Origin: WVZH01 sp034430895
GTDB taxonomy: Bacteria; Chloroflexota; Anaerolineae; Anaerolineales; E44-bin32
Length of the DNA: 44,993 nucleotides
NCBI GenBank assembly: GCA_034430895.1
Contig: DAOUDW010000021.1
Span: 1-44,993, forward strand
Direction: 5' to 3'
Shown: in pieces, positions 24,076 through 33,126 of the stretch
Position numbering within the stretch: position 1 is the stretch's first letter
Layout of the letters: each line of letters starts with the position of its first letter
The notes under the pieces: model-generated
What the model saw: only the letters and a program-made list of their open reading frames with translations
Told to the model about the DNA's origin: nothing
Databases searched by the model: none
Made by a program: the position numbers and the translations under genes

Positions 24076-25551
24076 CTATGCACCTCCGAAAAGCGCCAGG
24101 ACGGCATTTGCGCCCGATTCAATCAGCGGCGCCATCACAGAAGGGTAGACTCCGATGAGGATCAAAATCCCGGCCAACAAGACCAGGGCGATCCGGTCGA
24201 AGTTGTTGATGCTGGATATGTGACCCTCGAACTCCTTCGGAATCTCCCCGAAGAAAACGCGACCGATGATACGGATGATGTAGGAGGCCGTGATGACGAT
24301 GCCCAGCGCGGCGATGATGGCGACAATCGGCTGTCGCTGCCATAGTCCCATAAAGATCGGAAATTCGGCGATGAAACCGGAAAATCCGGGCATACCCATG
24401 GAAACCAGGCCGCCGATGATAAACGCCACCGCAACGAGGGGCATGACTTTTGAAAATCCACCCAGCTTGGAAATTTCCCGCGTGTGGGCGCGATCATAGA
24501 CCATGCCGACGACAGCGAAAAAGAGCGCCGTCATCACTCCATGGGAAAACATCTGCAGTCCGGCACCCGTAAGACCCTTCAAATTGAGCGTGGCGAATCC
24601 CAGCATCACCAGGCCCATGTGGGAGACGGATGAAAAGCCGATGACGTATTTGAAATCACGCTGCACCATGGCGATCAAGGCGCCGTATACGACGTTGACC
24701 GTCGCCAGAACGAGGATTAACGGAGCCCATATCTTTGCACCTTCCGGCATGAGCATAATGCCCACACGCAGCGCGGCAAATGCGCCCAATTTCATCAACA
24801 CCCCGGCGTGGAACATGGAAACCGCCGTAGGCGCCGCGACGTGCCCATCCGGAGACCAGTTGTGAACCGGGAAAATGCCACCCAACACGGCAAACCCAAA
24901 GAACACAAATGGGAACCAGAAACGCTGGAAGGCCGTCGAGAAACCGGCCTCCTGCAGTGCGATCATGTCGAAGGTCTGCATATCGGCGGTGAAATACATC
25001 GCCAGCGCGCCGACGAGGGCGATCACAGAACCGATAAAGAGGTACAGCGTGAGTTTCATCGCCGCATATTCACGCGTAACTTTCCACCCCCAGATGGCGA
25101 TCAACAAATACATTGGAAAGACGGCAATCTCATAGAAGAAAAACAACTGGAAGAGATCGAGGGAGATAAAGACGCCAAACACGCCCGTGGCCAATATGAA
25201 GAGAAAGGCAAAAAACTCGCGCGGCCGATCGTCGACCCCCCATGAGATCAACACACCGGTGAAGATCACCACACCGGTTAGCAGCACAAGCGGCAGGTTC
25301 ATCCCATCCACGCCAACGTGATAGGAAATACCAAGCGCCCCCACCCATGGGTACGGACCTTCCTTAAATTGATACCCGCCAACATCCTGATCGTACGAGA
25401 AATACGCCAGCACAGAAAGCGAGAAACAAGCAAATGCCGCAGCCAGCGCAACCCAGCGGATGAGATTCTTGCGGTCGCCAGGAAGCATGAACAGAATCAA
25501 CGCCGTTCCGATGGGAATGAAGCTGATCACACTCAGGATTGGAAAATTCAT
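24076..25551 (-). CDS. nuoM: NADH-quinone oxidoreductase subunit M, second copy with altered channel residue
   Basis: This 491-residue membrane protein is a paralogue of the first nuoM product. The helix 5 Glu is kept (LFFFYEIAVFPMYLL), as is the helix 8 Lys (VLMKLGAFAALR) and the helix 12 Glu (GFIAEFPIF). In helix 7 the Lys that is essential in known NuoM proteins is missing: FGFAVLGGIFPVHNWSPDGH has Leu where the first copy has FAIKVPIWPFHTWLPDAH. It may be an inactive or differently wired pump module, or an extra subunit in an enlarged complex I. It starts 94 bases after the first copy, the only sizeable gap in the H-to-N run, and has a weak ribosome binding site. Confidence 0.92.
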   Translation of the reverse strand: MNFPILSVISFIPIGTALILFMLPGDRKNLIRWVALAAAFACFSLSVLAYFSYDQDVGGYQFKEGPYPWVGALGISYHVGVDGMNLPLVLLTGVVIFTGVLISWGVDDRPREFFAFLFILATGVFGVFISLDLFQLFFFYEIAVFPMYLLIAIWGWKVTREYAAMKLTLYLFIGSVIALVGALAMYFTADMQTFDMIALQEAGFSTAFQRFWFPFVFFGFAVLGGIFPVHNWSPDGHVAAPTAVSMFHAGVLMKLGAFAALRVGIMLMPEGAKIWAPLILVLATVNVVYGALIAMVQRDFKYVIGFSSVSHMGLVMLGFATLNLKGLTGAGLQMFSHGVMTALFFAVVGMVYDRAHTREISKLGGFSKVMPLVAVAFIIGGLVSMGMPGFSGFIAEFPIFMGLWQRQPIVAIIAALGIVITASYIIRIIGRVFFGEIPKEFEGHISSINNFDRIALVLLAGILILIGVYPSVMAPLIESGANAVLALFGGA

Positions 25552-25645
25552 AACCTACTCTCTGGCTCCCACGAGTGACCGGTTAGATACTGTAAGCGTT
25601 TCCGAACACAAAGGCTCTCATATGCGACCATTGAACTACATCCTC

Positions 25646-27178
25646 TCACCCGAACAAACGCAAGACCGTATCGTTGATCACGCGCAGAATCCACCCCGGC
25701 CATACACCGATCCACAGCATCAACGCCATCAGCGGCGTGACGGCCAGGATTTCTCGACGGTTGATTTCGAGGGGATGATCGACCCACTTCTCGTTCAGCG
25801 GACCATGCAACACTTTCATGATCGCCTTGAGAATGTAAGCCCCTGTGATCAACAAGCCGATCATCGAGATGGCGGTGAACAAAGTCAGAATCGGCCAGCT
25901 GCCTCGCACGACGAGGAACTCTGATACGAAACCGTTCAGCCCGGGCAAGCCCAAAGATGCCATGGCCGTAAAAGTTAATATCCCTCCGTAAATCGGTGCC
26001 AGTGGGAAGAATCCGCCGTACGAATCCAGGTCACGCGATTGCGTTCGTTCGTAAATCACGCCCACGAGCAGGAACATCCCGGCCGCTGAGAGACCGTGAT
26101 TGAACATCTGCAGTACCGCACCGTTGAGGGCGATCACAGCATCCTGGCTGCCATCCTGAACGAAAGCTGCGGCGGCGATACCCAGCACGACGAAACCCAT
26201 GTGGTTGACCGACGAATACGCCACCAGACGCTTGAAATCGTTCTGCCCCCAGGAAGCGAATGCCCCGAGAACAATCGCCAACGTACCCAGTAATCCCAAA
26301 ACGACGGCAAATTGCTTCGCCTCTGCGGGATACAGCGGCAGCACCAGGCGCAGGAAACCGTAGGCGCCCAACTTGAGTAGTACACCCGCCAGGATCATCG
26401 AGCCGCCAGTGGGTGCTTCCGTATGCGCATCCGGAAGCCAGGTGTGGAACGGCCAAATCGGGACCTTGATGGCAAAGGCAATCACGAAAGCCCAGAAGGC
26501 GATGGTTTTAACCGTGCTCGTGGAAAGCGAGATCGGCAAGCCCAGCAACTGCAATGGTTGATCGAGCGCAGTCCATTTGGTGGTGATCTCGAGTAGATCG
26601 AAGGTGCCGGCCGTCACACCGATCAACTGGATCGCCAGCAGTAAACCGAGCGACCCTGCCATGGTGTAAATCAGGAATTTGAAAGAAGCATATTCCCGAT
26701 TGGCGCTGCCCCACTGGTTGATCAAGAAATACATCGGGATCAGGCCTACCTCCCAGAATACGAAGAACAGCAGCAAATCGAGCGAGAGGAACACGCCCAA
26801 CATGCCCGTTTCCAGGAGCAGAAAAAGCGCCATGAACGTCCGCACTCGATCGCTGATATTCCAAGAGATCAACAAGGAAAGCGGTGTAAGCAGCGTGGTG
26901 AGCAGCACCATCGAGACAGATATACCATCTGCGCCCAAAAAGTAACTCGATCCAATCGCTTCATACCACTCAGCACGTTCGACGAACTGAAAGCCTGACG
27001 TCGAAGAATCATAAGCAAACCAGAGCCAGACGGCCAACCCCAACGGGACCAGGCTGGCAAGGGTCGCCGCCCAGCGGATCAATTTCACCCGCCCACTCGG
27101 CAGAAGGAAAACCAACATCGCCGCGATCGTGGGTGAGAAGAGGATCAGTGAGAGTAAATGGTCTTGAATGAAATCCAT
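25646..27178 (-). CDS. nuoM: NADH-quinone oxidoreductase subunit M, first copy
   Basis: This 510-residue antiporter-like subunit has the full set of channel residues: Glu in FFVFWEVGLIPMYFL (helix 5), Lys in FAIKVPIWPFHTWLPDAH (helix 7), Lys in GVLLKLGAYGFLRL (helix 8) and Glu in GFVSEFLVV (helix 12). It acts as a proton-pumping module in the membrane arm. It lies 18 bases after nuoL, with GGGAG upstream of the ATG. The tandem second copy follows 94 bases later. Confidence 0.95.
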   Translation of the reverse strand: MDFIQDHLLSLILFSPTIAAMLVFLLPSGRVKLIRWAATLASLVPLGLAVWLWFAYDSSTSGFQFVERAEWYEAIGSSYFLGADGISVSMVLLTTLLTPLSLLISWNISDRVRTFMALFLLLETGMLGVFLSLDLLLFFVFWEVGLIPMYFLINQWGSANREYASFKFLIYTMAGSLGLLLAIQLIGVTAGTFDLLEITTKWTALDQPLQLLGLPISLSTSTVKTIAFWAFVIAFAIKVPIWPFHTWLPDAHTEAPTGGSMILAGVLLKLGAYGFLRLVLPLYPAEAKQFAVVLGLLGTLAIVLGAFASWGQNDFKRLVAYSSVNHMGFVVLGIAAAAFVQDGSQDAVIALNGAVLQMFNHGLSAAGMFLLVGVIYERTQSRDLDSYGGFFPLAPIYGGILTFTAMASLGLPGLNGFVSEFLVVRGSWPILTLFTAISMIGLLITGAYILKAIMKVLHGPLNEKWVDHPLEINRREILAVTPLMALMLWIGVWPGWILRVINDTVLRLFG

Positions 27179-27196
27179 CCCGGGTCGTCTCCCGAA

Positions 27197-29332
27197 TTAT
27201 GGCTGGAAAAAAATCACATAAGAAAGCAACAAACCGGTAAACAGCAAACCAACAACGAGGTATTCCTGTACGCGCCCGGTCTGGATCACTCGAAAACGAT
27301 TCCCGGCGCGCTTTACACCTTCTCCAACCGCATCCCCAAAGCCATTGACAATGGGTAAATCGATCGCATTGCGCAGGAATGACCCGATACGCAGCGCAGT
27401 TCGCCCTACTGCATGCAGGATGCCATCGATCAGGCCGCGGTCGAGCCAGCGGTAGACAAACGTCTCTGCAAACCAGTAGGCCGGTCGTATGAAGAGAAAA
27501 TCATAAATCTCATCGAAGTAGTATTTATTCTGCAGTAAACGGTAGAGTGGACCCAGCGGCCGAGCCAGCGGATCCGCCGCGCCGGAAGGTACGCGCCGGT
27601 AAACCAACCACCCCAGGAACAATCCTCCCAGCGCGACACCCACCGAGGTCAGTAGAGGAACAGCGTTAAAGGGTACCGCGTGGGGGTGCCCCATCAGGGT
27701 GCCGCCTACGAAATCGTGGAACCAATTCGGCAGCATACCACCGAGTAGGGGGAATTGCTCCGGAATCCCAACCCAACCCGCCGCAAGGGCAAAAACCGCC
27801 AGGATGATCAGAGGTGCCGTCATCGACCACACCGATTCATGCGCCTCTTCGGCAGCCTGTGTGCGTGGTTTGCCTAAAAAGGTTAATGTGATCTGGCGCA
27901 TGGTATAGAAAGCAGTGAGGAACGCCGCCAATGCCAGTACGATGAATACCACCTGATGATCGCTGCTGAAGGCATCGGCCAGGATTTCATCTTTCGACCA
28001 GAAACCCGCAGTGAGCACGGGAAAACCGGAGAGCGCAAAACCACCGATCAGGAACGTCCAGAACGTGCGCGGCATTTTCGCCCGCAAGCCCCCCATGTTG
28101 AACATGTCCTTTGCATCGACATGTTCACCGGAAGAATGTTCACCGTGTTCCATGCCGTGAATCACCGAACCGGAGCCCAAGAAAAGCAGCGCCTTGAAAA
28201 ATGCGTGCGTGATTAGATGAAAAGCACCAGCCACGAAGGCGCCGATCCCTACCGCTGCCACCATGTAGCCCAATTGAGAGATCGTAGAATAGGCCAAAAC
28301 GCGTTTGACATCGTTTTGTGCCACGGCGATCGTGGCCGCGAACAGCGCAGTGAAGGCACCGATGAATGCGACGACTGTTAATGCCGGCGTCAGCGCCTGG
28401 CCTTCGTGCCAGCCGGCGGTCAGCAGCGGGAAGAAGCGCAGGATCAGATAAACGCCTGCCGACACCATCGTCGCCGCATGGATCATGGCGGAAACCGGTG
28501 TGGGGCCTTCCATGGCATCCGGCAGCCATACGTGCAGCGGCCACTGGGCGGACTTTCCAATGGTGCCCATGAACAACAGCAGACCGATTAACCCGGCCGT
28601 CGATAACCCGGCGATCACAGAAGGAGCCGAGGCCAATGTATTCAGCATTTCTTCGTTATAGAGAATGTCACGAAAGTTGAGCGTTCCCGTCTCGGAGTAG
28701 AGATACGCCAGGCCAAGCAGCATGAAAACATCGCCGACGCGGGTCGTGATAAAAGCCTTGATCATCGCTCGCTTGGCCGAATCTTTTCCATACCAGAAAC
28801 CAATCAGCAGGTACGAGCAAAGTCCCATGATCTCCCAACCGATAAACAACAGCAGCAGGTTGTCGGAGATCACCAGGGTCAACATGCCGAAAGCAAAGAG
28901 TGAAATAAAGGCAAAAAAGCGGGCGTACATGGGTTCGATGCCACCGGATTTGGGCGGCAGACCGGCGCGATCCTGCGGATCGCGTTGTTTCCCATAGTTG
29001 TGGTACCCAATACTGTAGATGAAAATTGCGAGACAGGTCCAGGCGACGAAAAAGAGCGATACCGCGCCAAGCGGGTCGATCAGCACCCCGATATTTAATG
29101 TTTTCTCTCCGGTTTGCAGCCACTCGATCGAATCAGCAAAGGGGTTGTGGCCGAGATCATCGCTGGTGATCGCCATCCAAAACACGACCATCGCCATTCC
29201 CCACGAAAGCAGCATGGCTCCCACAGCGAGTGTGTGGCTGAGGCGATTGTTCCGATTGGCCCACAATACGATCAGGAAGAAAGCCAGGATCGGGGGGAGT
29301 GGGATAAGCCACGTCAGGAGTTCCGGTTGCAT
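27197..29332 (-). CDS. nuoL: NADH-quinone oxidoreductase subunit L
   Basis: This 711-residue protein is the distal antiporter-like subunit with the lateral helix; bacterial NuoL is often near 610-650. Key charges are present: Glu in IGWEIMGLCSYLL (helix 5), Lys in GKSAQWPLHVWLPDAMEGP (helix 7) and Lys in GFWSKDEIL (helix 12). The C-terminal part carries KYYFDEIYDFLFIRP, then an insertion (about LRNAIDLPIVNGFGDAVG) before QTGRVQEYL and the final anchor helix. The extra length near the lateral helix could matter if two M subunits must be bridged. It lies 10 bases after nuoK. Confidence 0.95.
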   Translation of the reverse strand: MQPELLTWLIPLPPILAFFLIVLWANRNNRLSHTLAVGAMLLSWGMAMVVFWMAITSDDLGHNPFADSIEWLQTGEKTLNIGVLIDPLGAVSLFFVAWTCLAIFIYSIGYHNYGKQRDPQDRAGLPPKSGGIEPMYARFFAFISLFAFGMLTLVISDNLLLLFIGWEIMGLCSYLLIGFWYGKDSAKRAMIKAFITTRVGDVFMLLGLAYLYSETGTLNFRDILYNEEMLNTLASAPSVIAGLSTAGLIGLLLFMGTIGKSAQWPLHVWLPDAMEGPTPVSAMIHAATMVSAGVYLILRFFPLLTAGWHEGQALTPALTVVAFIGAFTALFAATIAVAQNDVKRVLAYSTISQLGYMVAAVGIGAFVAGAFHLITHAFFKALLFLGSGSVIHGMEHGEHSSGEHVDAKDMFNMGGLRAKMPRTFWTFLIGGFALSGFPVLTAGFWSKDEILADAFSSDHQVVFIVLALAAFLTAFYTMRQITLTFLGKPRTQAAEEAHESVWSMTAPLIILAVFALAAGWVGIPEQFPLLGGMLPNWFHDFVGGTLMGHPHAVPFNAVPLLTSVGVALGGLFLGWLVYRRVPSGAADPLARPLGPLYRLLQNKYYFDEIYDFLFIRPAYWFAETFVYRWLDRGLIDGILHAVGRTALRIGSFLRNAIDLPIVNGFGDAVGEGVKRAGNRFRVIQTGRVQEYLVVGLLFTGLLLSYVIFFQP

Positions 29333-29342
29333 CGTATTCCGC

Positions 29343-29648
29343 CTACCACTTCAACATGTTGATTTCGTCTACGGCGATCGTTGTACGCCGTCGATAGATC
29401 GAGATGATCAACGCCAGGCCCACCGCAGCCTCCGCTGCTGCGACAGCGAATACGATCAACGCAAAAACCTGACCGCGGATGGCGAATGTCCCATAGCGCC
29501 AAAAAGCGACGATGTTGACATTTGCCGCATTGAGCATCAATTCGATGCCCATTAAAATCGCAAGCGCATTTCGGCGTGCAAGTGCGCCGTACAAGCCAAT
29601 GCAGAATAGAACCGCAGCGAAAATGATGTACCAGGATAACGGGATCAT
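29343..29648 (-). CDS. nuoK: NADH-quinone oxidoreductase subunit K
   Basis: This 101-residue, three-helix membrane subunit has the conserved acidic residues: Glu in AILMGIELMLNAANV (helix 2) and Glu in VAAAEAAVGLALIISIYRR (helix 3). It forms part of the central charge axis of complex I. Its ATG overlaps the nuoJ stop by four bases (ATGA). Confidence 0.96.
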   Translation of the reverse strand: MIPLSWYIIFAAVLFCIGLYGALARRNALAILMGIELMLNAANVNIVAFWRYGTFAIRGQVFALIVFAVAAAEAAVGLALIISIYRRRTTIAVDEINMLKW

Positions 29649-30184
29649 GCCTCATGTTCCTCTTCAGATGCAGAGCCACGCGGCCAGGCGATCATGATCG
29701 AACCAACCAGGGCGGCGAGTAACAAAACGGAAGCGACTTCAAAAGGCAGAATGTACTGATCGACATCGACGAGTGAAACCCCAAGATCATCGAGCAAAAC
29801 CTCAGCGTCCACATCGAGTGCTGGCGCATCAGACTGCAGAAAAGGAATTTGATTGAAAAGTGCCACTAATCCCACGAAGAGCACGATGGACGTCAATGCG
29901 GCCAGCCACCAACTGCGATTTACCTGCATGCTTGTTTCCCCCATGGCGCGCTGTGTCAGCATGACGACGATAATAATGAGAATGGCAATGGCGTCGATGT
30001 ATATAGCAACTTGCACCACCGCGAGGAAGCCCGCATTCAAGAGAACATACAACACGGCAATACCGGCCAAAACGAGGATAAGCCACAAAGCAGCGTGCAC
30101 TAGATGTTTGCTGAGAACCACCATTAATGCTGCGTACAACGTAATTGCCGCGGTAAGTAGGAAAACCAATTGCACGGATGTCAT
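29645..30184 (-). CDS. nuoJ: NADH-quinone oxidoreductase subunit J
   Basis: This 179-residue membrane subunit has about five helices with the typical NAGFLAVVQVAIYIDAIAILIIIVVML region (given here only in part in function: the pi-bulge helix) and a C-terminal helix from about residue 145 after an acidic extracytoplasmic stretch. It lies 13 bases after nuoH and overlaps nuoK. The role is proton translocation in the membrane arm. Confidence 0.95.
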   Translation of the reverse strand: MTSVQLVFLLTAAITLYAALMVVLSKHLVHAALWLILVLAGIAVLYVLLNAGFLAVVQVAIYIDAIAILIIIVVMLTQRAMGETSMQVNRSWWLAALTSIVLFVGLVALFNQIPFLQSDAPALDVDAEVLLDDLGVSLVDVDQYILPFEVASVLLLAALVGSIMIAWPRGSASEEEHEA

Positions 30185-30197
30185 GAAGTCTTCACTC

Positions 30198-31409
30198 TCA
30201 TGCTTGGGATTCGACGGCCGAAACCTCGGATCCGCGAATCGCCAAACCTTTCAACTCGCGCCGTCTGGCGCGTGCGTAACTGCCCAGTATGGTAAAAACG
30301 ATCACAAACAGCAGGGCACTGCTTCCCAAATGCACCAATATCCGATTGAGCGAGTATTCTGTAACCAGTTTTTCAGCGACGGCTGTAACCACAAGCCCCG
30401 CCAAAGCCAGCGGTGTAAAGAATTTCCAATTGACGCTGTTCATCTGGTCGATGCGGATGCGCGGGAACGTACCACGAATCCAGATGACGACAAAATAAAC
30501 CACTGCGGTCTTGATGAAGAAATACAGCAATCCGAGCAGTGGATAATCGTTGGCGCCTGGTCCTTGCCATCCGCCCAAAAACAAGGTTGCCGTCAGCGCG
30601 GAGATCGTAAAAGCGTGTAAGAATTCTGCGACAAAAAACATGCCGAAGCGCAATCCGGAATATTCGATATTAAATCCAGCCACGATCTCTGAATCGGCTT
30701 CCAGTAAGTCGAATGGTGCACGTCCTACTTCCGCGATCGAGCTGATGAAGAAGATCAATGCAGCTAACGGTGCCAACAGCACAAACCAGATCGAACCTTG
30801 TGCTTCCGTGATCTGGACCATCCCCATCGATCCGCTGAGCAGCACAGGAACGAGCAAGGCCAGCACCATGGGCACGGCATAGGACAGCATTTGTGCAACC
30901 GTGCGGAAAGCACCCAACAAGGCGTACTTGTTGTTGGACGACATACCAGCCAGCATGATTCCCAACGTGCCCACCGCACTGATCGATACTACGTAGAGCA
31001 CACCGACGTTAATGTCCGAGCCGGTTAAACGAGGCGCCAAGGGAATGACCGCCCAAACGCCTACGACAGACATGACCGTCAGCAGCGGCGCCAGGTTGTA
31101 TGGGATGATATCTGCGCCAACCGGGGTAATAAGCTCCTTGGTTACCAGCTTGATTGCGTCTGCGAAGGTCTGAAAGATGCCATAAGGTCCGACGCGATTC
31201 GGTCCCAGCCGGTCTTGTATACGGGCAACGATCTTGCGTTCCGCCCAGATGAGAAAGAAGGTGGCAACCAGGACAATGGTGCCCAACGCAAGCGCACCAA
31301 GTAAATTCTGGACAAACGTCACCATACCAGGCGCCAGTCCAAGACCTTGCAGTAATCCACGAAACCATTCACCAAACCAGACGAATGGATCGTTGATATC
31401 AAATGGCAT
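30198..31409 (-). CDS. nuoH: NADH-quinone oxidoreductase subunit H
   Basis: This 403-residue subunit sits at the junction of the arms and builds the quinone site. Landmarks are WAERKIVARIQDRLGPNRVGPYG, then AEVGRAPFDLLEADSEIVAGFNIEYSG (acidic quinone-channel loop, shown in part), GTFPRIRIDQ and a final helix from SSALLFVIVF. It is longer than the E. coli form (325) because of an N-terminal extension and an additional C-terminal helix with a basic tail. TAGGAG lies 6 bases before the ATG. The usual nuoB-C-D genes do not precede it; nuoA lies 128 bases upstream with a terminator-like hairpin between. Confidence 0.96.
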   Translation of the reverse strand: MPFDINDPFVWFGEWFRGLLQGLGLAPGMVTFVQNLLGALALGTIVLVATFFLIWAERKIVARIQDRLGPNRVGPYGIFQTFADAIKLVTKELITPVGADIIPYNLAPLLTVMSVVGVWAVIPLAPRLTGSDINVGVLYVVSISAVGTLGIMLAGMSSNNKYALLGAFRTVAQMLSYAVPMVLALLVPVLLSGSMGMVQITEAQGSIWFVLLAPLAALIFFISSIAEVGRAPFDLLEADSEIVAGFNIEYSGLRFGMFFVAEFLHAFTISALTATLFLGGWQGPGANDYPLLGLLYFFIKTAVVYFVVIWIRGTFPRIRIDQMNSVNWKFFTPLALAGLVVTAVAEKLVTEYSLNRILVHLGSSALLFVIVFTILGSYARARRRELKGLAIRGSEVSAVESQA

Positions 31410-31480
31410 TGCGTACTCCTACGCTGTCAAACCAGCGTGTCTCGTCCATAGCGCAGATGATTCCAGGTCACTTTACCCAT

Positions 31481-31518
31481 GAAAAACGAAATGGCTGATG
31501 CCGTCATCCCATCAGCCA
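31481..31518 (-). terminator. Terminator-like hairpin between nuoA and nuoH
   Basis: TGGCTGATG (31510-31518 on the minus strand) pairs with CATCAGCCA (31492-31500) across a 9-base loop, and the minus strand then reads TTTCGTTTTT. It could stop or attenuate transcription after nuoA and lower expression of the rest of the cluster. Confidence 0.65.
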
Positions 31519-31537
31519 CCATCAGATCGCCAAGGAT

Positions 31538-31894
31538 CTAGAACCACTCCAAGGCGCCTTTCCGCCAGGCATACACCAATCCGGCAGTTAAAATAAAGAT
31601 AAAGAGTACCCCCTCCAAAACCATGTACAAACTCAACTTCTCGTAAGCCACCGCCCATGGAAATAGAAAAACGGCTTCGATGTCGAAAACCAGAAAAATG
31701 AGTGCAAAGATGTAATACTGGCCTTTAAGCTGAACGTACGTTTCCCCCACGGTTTCGATGCCACATTCGTAGGTTGATTGTTTGATCGCGTTGGGTTTTT
31801 TAGGCGAAAGAATCCAGTTGGCGAAAATCGCAACTCCGGGCAAGACCAGACCGACAATCAATAAAAAACCCAAGAAGACCCAGGGTTTGAGCAT
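31538..31894 (-). CDS. nuoA: NADH-quinone oxidoreductase subunit A
   Basis: This 118-residue, three-helix subunit carries the family marks STYECGIETVGET (with the conserved Glu-Cys-Gly) and FALIFLVFDIEAVFLFPWAV (acidic helix 2). I use the ATG at 31894 with GGGAGGAGAG upstream; a frame from 31924 is open but lacks a site. It is the first gene of the cluster, divergent from the FemX-like pair, and is separated from nuoH by 128 bases that hold no gene. Confidence 0.95.
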   Translation of the reverse strand: MLKPWVFLGFLLIVGLVLPGVAIFANWILSPKKPNAIKQSTYECGIETVGETYVQLKGQYYIFALIFLVFDIEAVFLFPWAVAYEKLSLYMVLEGVLFIFILTAGLVYAWRKGALEWF

Positions 31895-32112
31895 TGATGC
31901 TCTCTCCTCCCAACACCAGCCCACGGTGACTTTTTGGGCTTTCTCATTCGAGTAAACTGGAGATAGCTTAGCTTATCACGTTTGAAATACTCAGTAAAGG
32001 CGCAAGGTTATACGCCACTCATGATAAAGCTCACCTGACAAAATAATAACCATCTTAATCTGACAAAGCGCTGCTCGAACACCCCACCAGATCGTACGCA
32101 GGGACATCACAA

Positions 32113-32121
32113 TGGTATAAT
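32113..32121 (+). promoter_or_regulatory. Extended -10 promoter, leaderless start of the FemX-like gene
   Basis: TGGTATAAT combines the TGn extension with a perfect TATAAT. The GTG start codon of the next gene lies 6 bases after the hexamer (7th base onward), where transcription should begin, so the message would have no leader. No good -35 is seen. Confidence 0.7.
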
Positions 32122-32127
32122 GCCGAC

Positions 32128-33117
32128 GTGTCACCCCTATGTACTTCCGAGGAATGGGAAACCTATCTCCAGCATCAGCAAGACGCGTCTTTATTGCAAA
32201 CACCTCAATGGGGTTTGCTTAAAAGTGCCTACGGCTGGGACGTGGCGCATATCCAGGGAAAGGGCTGCGGCGCGCAAGTCCTCTTTCGCCGCCTGCCGCT
32301 GGGATTCACGCTGGCGTACGTTCCCAAAGGTCCACTGGGCAATTGGTTACCCGCTCTAATTCCCGAGTTGGATTCGCTTTGCAAACAAAAGCGTTCGATC
32401 GCACTCAAGATCGAACCCGACGAGGATTTCGACCCACCTCTTCAAACGAAACTGCAAGATAACGGATTCCATCTCAGTCCACATTACATCCAGCCGACGA
32501 CAACACTCGTGATCGATCTGGTTGCTGACGAGGAGGAAATCCTGGCGCGCATGCACCAAAAGACGCGCTACAACATTCGGCTGGCATCCAGAAAGGGGAT
32601 CATCACGCGCCCCTGGAAAGACCTGGAGTCCTTTGGGCGCATGATGCAGGAGACTGCGGCTCGTGACGAATTCGGCGTTCATGTACCCGCATATTATCAA
32701 CAAGCGTATGACCTCTTTCATCCCTCCGAAGCTTGTGAACTCTTCGTCGCGGAATATGATTCACAACCCATCGCAGCGATCATGGTATTCGCTCGCGGCA
32801 CCCGTGCCTGGTACTTCTACGGCGCATCGACCAATCAAGAACGAAACCGCATGCCAACATACTTGCTGCAATGGCAAGCGATTCGCTGGGCTCGTGAACG
32901 TGGCTGTACGCAGTACGATTTATGGGGTGTCCCCGACGAAGATATCGAAACTCTTGAAGCCAATTTCCAACATCGCAGTGATGGACTATGGAGTGTCTAC
33001 CGTTTCAAGCGAGGCTTTGGAGGAAGCCTCGAACGCGCCATCGGCGCCTGGGATCGCCCACAAATCCCCTTGTTGTATCGGCTTTATCATACCTGGATGG
33101 CCAGACGTATCGGATAA
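32128..33117 (+). CDS. FemABX-family peptidoglycan bridge aminoacyltransferase, first copy
   Basis: This 329-residue soluble protein has two GNAT-like halves typical of FemX/FemAB enzymes, which add amino acids from aminoacyl-tRNA to the peptidoglycan stem on lipid II. Visible motifs are LQTPQWGLLKSAYGWD near the N-terminus, MHQKTRYNIRLASRKGI in the middle, AWYFYGASTNQERNRMPTYLL and WGVPDEDIE near the end. It starts at a GTG directly after an extended -10 element. The second copy follows 9 bases downstream and shares all these motifs. Which amino acid is transferred is unknown. Confidence 0.9.
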   Translation: MSPLCTSEEWETYLQHQQDASLLQTPQWGLLKSAYGWDVAHIQGKGCGAQVLFRRLPLGFTLAYVPKGPLGNWLPALIPELDSLCKQKRSIALKIEPDEDFDPPLQTKLQDNGFHLSPHYIQPTTTLVIDLVADEEEILARMHQKTRYNIRLASRKGIITRPWKDLESFGRMMQETAARDEFGVHVPAYYQQAYDLFHPSEACELFVAEYDSQPIAAIMVFARGTRAWYFYGASTNQERNRMPTYLLQWQAIRWARERGCTQYDLWGVPDEDIETLEANFQHRSDGLWSVYRFKRGFGGSLERAIGAWDRPQIPLLYRLYHTWMARRIG

Positions 33118-33126
33118 GAGAAAACG

